Of a stretch of 64,000 nucleotides of DNA, positions 59,023 through 64,000 are shown one piece after another. The stretch is taken from positions 62,001-126,000 of the forward strand of contig NZ_MLAL01000016.1 in the NCBI RefSeq assembly GCF_001875665.1. Direction: 5' to 3'. A model generated the notes under the pieces. It did not search any database, was not told the origin of the DNA, and saw only the letters and a program-made list of their open reading frames with translations. The stretch is from Corynebacterium sp. NML130628. Its GTDB lineage: Bacteria > Actinomycetota > Actinomycetes > Mycobacteriales > Mycobacteriaceae. Position 1 is the first letter of the stretch. Each line of letters opens with the position of its first letter. The position numbers were made by a program, and so were the translations under genes.

Positions 59023-59085
59023 GAACACACACAAGTAAACCGGGTAGTACTTCTGGAAGAAAACCGTTGTAGAGTTTGGGTTGCT

Positions 59086-59622
59086 ATGGCTAAAAATCCT
59101 TTCATTATTCAAGTTGATGACGCTCTGCATGGTGACGGCATGCCGGTGGTCGTCCATAACGTGGGCCCCGCCCCGTCGCGCATCGGACCGGAGATGATCG
59201 CGATCCCCGAAGGGCAAGAAGTGGCAGTCGATGCCACGGTAACTCCGCTCGGTTCCGGTGTAATGGTCGACGCCACTGCCACCGCGGTACTGGAAGGGCA
59301 GTGCGTGCGCTGCCTGCGCACGCTGCAGCCGACCGAAACGCTACGTATTTCCCAGGTCTTTTCCAACGGAAAAGATTTCATCGAGGGCGACGAAGAAGTA
59401 GAAGAAGACGTCGGATCTGGCGATGAAATCATGCGCATTGAAGAGGAAACGGTTGACCTCGAGCAGGCCTTCGTCGATGAGGCTGGCTTGACGCTGCCGT
59501 TTAACCCGACCTGTCAGCCCGCGTGCCCTGAGGACAGCGACGTTCCAGCACCGGACGGTATCAGCGGCGAGCCAATTGACGCGGTGGATCCACGTTGGGC
59601 AGGTCTGGAGAAGTTCCTATGA
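59086..59622 (+). CDS. DUF177/YceD family protein
   Basis: ATG 59086 gives 178 residues. A C-x2-C pair (QCVRCLR) near residue 72 and a second pair near PTCQPACPEDS close to the C terminus are the DUF177/YceD marks. An acidic segment (about residues 104-118, rich in Glu/Asp/Gly) lies between. YceD proteins influence 23S rRNA maturation and are often found with rpmF; here, as in mycobacteria, the gene precedes rnc. Its stop overlaps the rnc start. Confidence 0.9.
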   Translation: MAKNPFIIQVDDALHGDGMPVVVHNVGPAPSRIGPEMIAIPEGQEVAVDATVTPLGSGVMVDATATAVLEGQCVRCLRTLQPTETLRISQVFSNGKDFIEGDEEVEEDVGSGDEIMRIEEETVDLEQAFVDEAGLTLPFNPTCQPACPEDSDVPAPDGISGEPIDAVDPRWAGLEKFL

Positions 59623-60404
59623 GCCGACGCTCGAAGAAGCACCGTATCAGCGGTGAAGATGCGTGGAACAATGCATTTCGGGAAATTGACCATACGCCAC
59701 TGCTCGAATGGCTGGGTGTGGACATCGATGAAGAGCTGCTGCGCCTGGCGTTGACGCATCGTTCGTTTGCAAACGAGCACGATTATCTTCCAAACAACGA
59801 GCGCCTCGAGTTTCTCGGTGACGCAGTGCTCGGCCTGACCGTAGCCACGAAACTCTTCGAAATTTACCCTTCCAGTTCCGAGTCGGTGCTTTCCCCGATG
59901 CGCGCGTCGATTGTGTCGCGCTACGGATTGGCAGATGTTGCACGAGGTATCGATCTGGGAAAGTACGTGCTGCTTGGTAAAGGAGAGCTGCACACTGGTG
60001 GCAGGGAAAAAGAGTCCATCCTTGCCGATACAACTGAGGCGCTGTTCGGTGCCATATACCGGCAGTACGGGTTCGAAACCGCACGCGACGTCATCCTCAA
60101 GCTTTTCCACGAAAAGCTCCATAACGCGACAGCACACGGTCGCAGGCAAGACTGGAAAACGGTCCTGCAGGAACGCCTTGCCGAAAGAGGCATACCAATG
60201 GTCGAATACACCACCACCTCCGAAGGGCCCGAGCACGATCTCGAATTTACGTCTTACGCCGTGATCCTTGGGAAGAACCGTGGGCGCGGCGTAGCACGAA
60301 ATAAGAAGCTCGCCGAGCAAGAAGCCGCCAGGGAAGCCGTCACGTTCTTCCAGGAGCACCCAGAGGCTCTTGCCCTCGAGCAACAAAACCAAGACAAGGC
60401 GTAG
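59619..60404 (+). CDS. rnc: Ribonuclease III
   Basis: RNase III cleaves double-stranded RNA, including pre-rRNA. ATG 59619 overlaps the preceding stop (ATGA). The 261-residue protein has a 25-residue basic N-terminal extension. The catalytic motif NNERLEFLGDAVLGL follows near residue 50, and the second acidic site near LADTTEALFGAIY. A C-terminal dsRNA-binding domain (about residues 180-247) ends with a KKLAEQEAAREAV helix. mutM begins 3 bp after the stop. Confidence 0.97.
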   Translation: MSRRSKKHRISGEDAWNNAFREIDHTPLLEWLGVDIDEELLRLALTHRSFANEHDYLPNNERLEFLGDAVLGLTVATKLFEIYPSSSESVLSPMRASIVSRYGLADVARGIDLGKYVLLGKGELHTGGREKESILADTTEALFGAIYRQYGFETARDVILKLFHEKLHNATAHGRRQDWKTVLQERLAERGIPMVEYTTTSEGPEHDLEFTSYAVILGKNRGRGVARNKKLAEQEAAREAVTFFQEHPEALALEQQNQDKA

Positions 60405-60407
60405 CTA

Positions 60408-61244
60408 ATGCCTGAACTGCCCGAAGTTGAGGTCGTTCGCCGAGGTCTCGACGAGCACATCGTCGGCAGGACCTTCGACCGTATCCACGTCGCTCATCCC
60501 AGAGCAGTCAGAGACAACACCGTTGACCTCACAACCGCTCTGCCTGGGCTCCGTGTCACCGGCACCGGGCGCCGCGGCAAATACCTTTGGCTCCGCCTCT
60601 CCGACGGAGCCTGCCTGCTGGTGCACCTCCGGATGAGCGGACAGATGCTTGTCGGCGCGCCGGGTAGCGTGGACAGCCCCCACGTGCGGATTCGCGCCAG
60701 GATGGGTGATGTTGAGCTGGTGTTCGTAGATCAGCGCACATTCGGCTCGTGGCAGTACTGCCAGCTCGTCGACGGCATCCCTGAGCTCGCACGCCACATC
60801 GCGATGGACCCGTTCGAGGAAGGCTTCGATGTTGATGAAACCGCGGCGTTGATGCGCCGAAAGCGATCGGCTGTCAAAACGGTGCTGCTCAACCAAGCCG
60901 TGGTCAGTGGCATTGGCTCCATCTATGCAGACGAGGCAATGTGGGCGGCGCGTGTCACGCCGTGGCAGAGGGCAGACGCACTCGCTCAGGAGACCGCGGT
61001 CGAACTTCTCGAGGCATCGCGTGACGTCATGGAGCGTGCACTCGCCCAAGGCGGGACGAGCTTCGATGCTTTGTACGTCAACGTTAACGGTGCCTCGGGG
61101 TACTTCGCCCGCTCACTGAATGCCTACGGGCGCGCGGGTGAACCCTGCGACCGCTGTGGGGACGCGATTGCAAAGACGGTCGTGAACCAGCGATCGAGTT
61201 ATTACTGCCCAACATGCCAGGATCCTGAGCAAAATCGCGAATAA
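60408..61244 (+). CDS. mutM: Formamidopyrimidine-DNA glycosylase
   Basis: MutM removes oxidised purines such as 8-oxoguanine. The 278-residue protein starts MPELPEVEVV, giving the catalytic proline at the mature N terminus and the adjacent glutamate. GRRGKYLWL holds a DNA-contacting lysine. A helix-two-turn-helix region (NQAVVSGIGSIYADEA) precedes the C-terminal zinc finger C-x2-C with CDRCGDAI and YYCPTCQ. ATG 60408 is 3 bp after rnc, so both are co-translated. Two genes downstream is acyP, then smc. Confidence 0.97.
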   Translation: MPELPEVEVVRRGLDEHIVGRTFDRIHVAHPRAVRDNTVDLTTALPGLRVTGTGRRGKYLWLRLSDGACLLVHLRMSGQMLVGAPGSVDSPHVRIRARMGDVELVFVDQRTFGSWQYCQLVDGIPELARHIAMDPFEEGFDVDETAALMRRKRSAVKTVLLNQAVVSGIGSIYADEAMWAARVTPWQRADALAQETAVELLEASRDVMERALAQGGTSFDALYVNVNGASGYFARSLNAYGRAGEPCDRCGDAIAKTVVNQRSSYYCPTCQDPEQNRE

Positions 61245-61272
61245 TTCTGTCATTGCGACTAGGATTCTCCGC

Positions 61273-62808
61273 ATGGAAAAAGCAACCGAGTTCATTGACG
61301 GAACTCTCAACGGCATTATCTGGGACATTGTCCCGTGGCTCCTGCTTTCTGCGGGTGTCTATTTCGGACTGCGTACCTTGTTCGTACAGGTTCGGCTGCT
61401 TCCGGAAATGTTTAAGGCGGTCACCGAGACCCCAAAGGGCAAAGACCGCGACGGACGCGATTTGGATGAAGAGTACGGCGGTATTTCTGCGTTCAAGGCG
61501 TTTACTATTTCCGCCGCTTCTCGTGTGGGCACAGGCAACATTGCTGGTGTCGCTCTTGCGATCTCGGTCGGCGGGCCTGGCGCAGTGTTCTGGATGTGGA
61601 CGATCGCCGTTGTGGGTGGCGCCACCGCGTTCGTCGAGTCCACGCTGGCACAGCTGTGGAAGACGAAGGACGAAAACGGCAACTACCACGGCGGTCCGGC
61701 CTATTACATGACGCGTGGACTCGGCTGGCGCCCGCTCGCCGTGATTTTCGCTGTTGCGCTTTCGTTCACCTATGGCTTTGTGTACAACGCGATCCAGACG
61801 AACTCGATTGTTGAGGCCGTCGGCGGTTCTCTTGGCTCCGACTCGATGACGCTGAAGCTGACTGTGGCAGTGATTATTGCTGCTCTGACTTCCGCCATCA
61901 TCTTCGGCGGTGTGACCCGTATCGCGAACTTCACACAGGTCATCGTTCCTTTCATGGCGGTTGCATACATCCTGGTTGGCCTGCTGGTAGTGATCCTGAA
62001 TATTCAGGAAGTTCCGGGGATGATCGCGTTGATCGTCGGCCACGCCTTGGGCCTGAAGCAGGCCGGCGGTGCGACGTTGGGAATGGCGTTTGTTTGGGGT
62101 ATGCGCCGTGGTCTGTTCTCGAACGAGGCAGGCCAGGGTTCCGCTCCGAACGCAGCGGCTACCGCGACGGTGTCGCACCCAGTGAAGCAGGGTCTGGTGC
62201 AAACGCTCGGGGTGTACTTCGACACTCTCGTTGTGTGCTCGATTACCGCTTTCGTCGTGCTGCTGGGCCCTGAGATTAGCTACGGCTTGGATGATGTTCA
62301 GGGCGCATCGTTGACGCAGTCGGCGTTGGCGGCGACGGTGGGTTCGTGGGGCACTCACTTCATCACGTTCATTCTCTTCTTCCTCGCGTTCTCGTCAGTG
62401 ATCGGTAACTACTACCTTGCGCAGGCGAACATTGAGTATCTTTCCGATTCCAAGACGGTGCTGAACGTCTTCCGCTGCGGCGTGATTGCCTTCGTCTTTT
62501 TCGGTGCGTTCGGCTCGATCCCACTGGTTTGGTCGCTTGGCGACACGATGGCGGGCACCATGGCGATCATCAATATCATCGCGATCGTCCCGCTCGCGGG
62601 TGTCGCCATCAAACTGCTCAAGAATTACAACGAGCAGCGTGTCCATGGCATCGACCCAGTGTTCCACCGCGACATGATGCCTGAGGTCGAGAACGTTGAG
62701 TTCTGGGATGGTTCCGACCCGGTCACGCGCCGCAGCCTGGAGGACCGCATCGCCGCATCCGAGGCCCGCGCCGTAGGCGAGGACAACGAGCAGGGCGGTT
62801 TGAAGTAG
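61273..62808 (+). CDS. Sodium:alanine symporter (AGCS family)
   Basis: This 511-residue protein starts at ATG 61273, 28 bp after mutM. About ten to eleven hydrophobic segments run through it. Family motifs include GTGNIAGVALAISVGGPGA and MWTIAVVGGATAFVESTLAQ, GGPAYYMTRGLG and RRGLFSNEAGQGSAPNAAAT. AGCS proteins import alanine or glycine with sodium. A polar C-terminal tail of ~45 residues is cytoplasmic. It interrupts the common mutM-acyP-smc order. The acyP start is 3 bp past its stop. Confidence 0.95.
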   Translation: MEKATEFIDGTLNGIIWDIVPWLLLSAGVYFGLRTLFVQVRLLPEMFKAVTETPKGKDRDGRDLDEEYGGISAFKAFTISAASRVGTGNIAGVALAISVGGPGAVFWMWTIAVVGGATAFVESTLAQLWKTKDENGNYHGGPAYYMTRGLGWRPLAVIFAVALSFTYGFVYNAIQTNSIVEAVGGSLGSDSMTLKLTVAVIIAALTSAIIFGGVTRIANFTQVIVPFMAVAYILVGLLVVILNIQEVPGMIALIVGHALGLKQAGGATLGMAFVWGMRRGLFSNEAGQGSAPNAAATATVSHPVKQGLVQTLGVYFDTLVVCSITAFVVLLGPEISYGLDDVQGASLTQSALAATVGSWGTHFITFILFFLAFSSVIGNYYLAQANIEYLSDSKTVLNVFRCGVIAFVFFGAFGSIPLVWSLGDTMAGTMAIINIIAIVPLAGVAIKLLKNYNEQRVHGIDPVFHRDMMPEVENVEFWDGSDPVTRRSLEDRIAASEARAVGEDNEQGGLK

Positions 62809-62811
62809 CTG

Positions 62812-63096
62812 ATGGCCACCATTCGTATGACTGCGTTTGTGCACGGGCACGTCCAAGGCGTCGGGTTCCGATGGTGGACCCGCTGCCGGGCCCTGGAGCT
62901 CGGTCTCAAGGGGTATGCGAAAAACCTTGTCGACGGCCGCGTTGAAGTTGTTGCGGAAGGCGACGAAGGGGACGTCGAAAAGTTGAAGCGGCTGCTGGAG
63001 GAGCAACCCTCCTCACAACGGCGACCGGGCCGCGTGGACACGGTAGTGGCGCAGTATGGCGAGCCCCGTGGCGCGGAAGGCTTCGACGAACGGTAA
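62812..63096 (+). CDS. acyP: Acylphosphatase
   Basis: This 94-residue protein has the acylphosphatase signature [14 protein letters not shown], with the phosphate-binding arginine, and the catalytic asparagine in [15 protein letters not shown]. It hydrolyses acyl phosphates. A short Arg-rich tail follows the domain. ATG 62812 is 3 bp after the symporter gene. acyP directly before smc is the usual actinobacterial order. Confidence 0.95.
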   Translation: MATIRMTAFVHGHVQGVGFRWWTRCRALELGLKGYAKNLVDGRVEVVAEGDEGDVEKLKRLLEEQPSSQRRPGRVDTVVAQYGEPRGAEGFDER

Positions 63097-63106
63097 ACTC
63101 ACCACA

Positions 63107-64000
63107 ATGCATTTGAAATCGTTGACGTTGAAGGGCTTTAAGTCCTTTGCGTCTTCGACGACGATGAAGTTCGAGCCCGGCATCTGTGCTGTTGTCGGGC
63201 CAAACGGCTCGGGGAAGTCGAACGTTGTCGACGCACTCGCCTGGGTGATGGGGGAACAAGGCGCGAAAAATCTCCGCGGTGGAAAGATGCAGGACGTCAT
63301 CTTTGCCGGAGCCGGGGACCGCAAGCCGTTGGGGCGCGCGGAGGTCACGCTTACTTTCGACAACGGCGACAAGCACCTTCCAGTGGACTTCACAGAGGTT
63401 GCGATTACGCGCCGTATGTTCCGCGATGGCGCTTCCGAGTACGAGATCAACGGGACGAAGGCCCGGTTGATGGATATTCAGGAGCTGTTGTCGGATTCCG
63501 GTATCGGGCGCGAGATGCACATCATCGTTGGACAGGGCAAGCTGTCTGAGATTTTGGAGTCGCGACCAGAGGAGCGCCGCGCGTTCATCGAGGAAGCCGC
63601 CGGTGTGCTGAAACACCGACGTCGTAAAGAGAAGGCGCAGCGCAAGCTGCAGTCGATGCAAGGCAACGTCGACAGGCTGCAGGATCTGACGGATGAGCTG
63701 GGCAAGCAGCTCAAGCCGTTGGAACGCCAGGCGGAAGCCGCGAAGCGCGCTGCGTCGGTGCAAGCCACGCTTCGCGACGCCCGGCTCCGCCTCGCCGGCC
63801 ACAAGGTGGTCACTTTGGAGTCTGCCTATGCGCAAAGCGATGAGAGCGCGGAGCTGCTCGAAGAACAGGTCGCGACTGTGACGGCGGCGCTTGAGGGCGC
63901 TGAAGAGCAATACGCGCAGCTCGAAGAAAAACAACGAGATGTGCAGCCTCGCGCCCAAGAGTCCCAGGAGATCTGGTTTGCGCTCTCTTCGCTCGAAGAG
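63107..64000 (+). CDS. smc: Chromosome segregation ATPase SMC, N-terminal part (cut by window edge)
   Basis: ATG 63107 opens a frame that runs to the window end (298 codons). The N-terminal ATPase half has [15 protein letters not shown], Walker [15 protein letters not shown] near residue 32 and [11 protein letters not shown]. The start of the long coiled coil lies after residue 165, with [20 protein letters not shown] and Glu/Gln/Ala-rich heptads. SMC organises and segregates chromosomes with ScpA and ScpB. The hinge and C-terminal half are outside the window. Confidence 0.97.
   Translation, partial: MHLKSLTLKGFKSFASSTTMKFEPGICAVVGPNGSGKSNVVDALAWVMGEQGAKNLRGGKMQDVIFAGAGDRKPLGRAEVTLTFDNGDKHLPVDFTEVAITRRMFRDGASEYEINGTKARLMDIQELLSDSGIGREMHIIVGQGKLSEILESRPEERRAFIEEAAGVLKHRRRKEKAQRKLQSMQGNVDRLQDLTDELGKQLKPLERQAEAAKRAASVQATLRDARLRLAGHKVVTLESAYAQSDESAELLEEQVATVTAALEGAEEQYAQLEEKQRDVQPRAQESQEIWFALSSLEE

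Overview
The window is a dense stretch of actinobacterial chromosome, almost certainly Corynebacterium or a close relative. The pointers are Wag31/DivIVA next to SepF and YggT, a SepIVA-like protein beside DUF177-rnc-mutM-acyP-smc, a large IleS behind a T-box leader, DnaE1 with a PHP domain, the hisDCB-x-x-HA-impA-FI operon, the TreZ/TreY trehalose route, and many GTG/TTG starts. I see no insertion sequence, prophage, CRISPR array, tRNA or rRNA. The region is core chromosome, and most of the novelty lies in decayed, re-purposed or small genes.

Layout. 1-1.8 kb: end of sepF, yggT and wag31. 1.8-11 kb: T-box leader and ileS, dinB, convergent ansA, an MTB12-like lipoprotein, an ABC-F ATPase and a second lipoprotein. 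11-22 kb: lspA, an RluD-type synthase, a membrane protein, a MacAB-like exporter set, dnaE1 and a stand-alone methionine-synthase core enzyme. 22-35 kb: two small secreted proteins, ilvA, and a trehalose/glycogen district (treZ, treY, glgX) that also holds a small alarmone synthetase, an exonuclease-BRCT protein and unknown genes. 35-46 kb: a TetR regulator, a lipoprotein, a DUF2567 protein and the histidine operon. 46-54 kb: a Trp-associated membrane protein, an IGPS-like protein without catalytic residues, lgt, pyk, decayed pabC and pabAB, and glgP. 54-64 kb: an M20 amidohydrolase, a GalT-like DUF4921 protein, glycerate kinase, sepIVA, DUF177, rnc, mutM, an alanine symporter, acyP and the start of smc.

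How the genes work together. SepF, Wag31 and SepIVA serve division and polar growth. Lgt and LspA process the lipoproteins, several of which are encoded here. TreZ, TreY, GlgX and GlgP break down or convert glycogen, and Pyk uses the resulting carbon. The his operon holds nine histidine-related genes plus an embedded 58-residue membrane protein and an MFS transporter.

Most notable observations: (1) an indole-3-glycerol-phosphate synthase homologue that has lost every recognisable catalytic residue, sitting where mycobacteria keep trpC; (2) p-aminobenzoate genes inactivated by a deletion-frameshift and two in-frame amber codons; (3) a T-box leader on ileS that looks translational; (4) a small membrane protein and transporter inside the his operon, whose leader lacks a T-box; (5) two tandem small secreted proteins of unknown function. 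I found no convincing wholly new multi-gene system.
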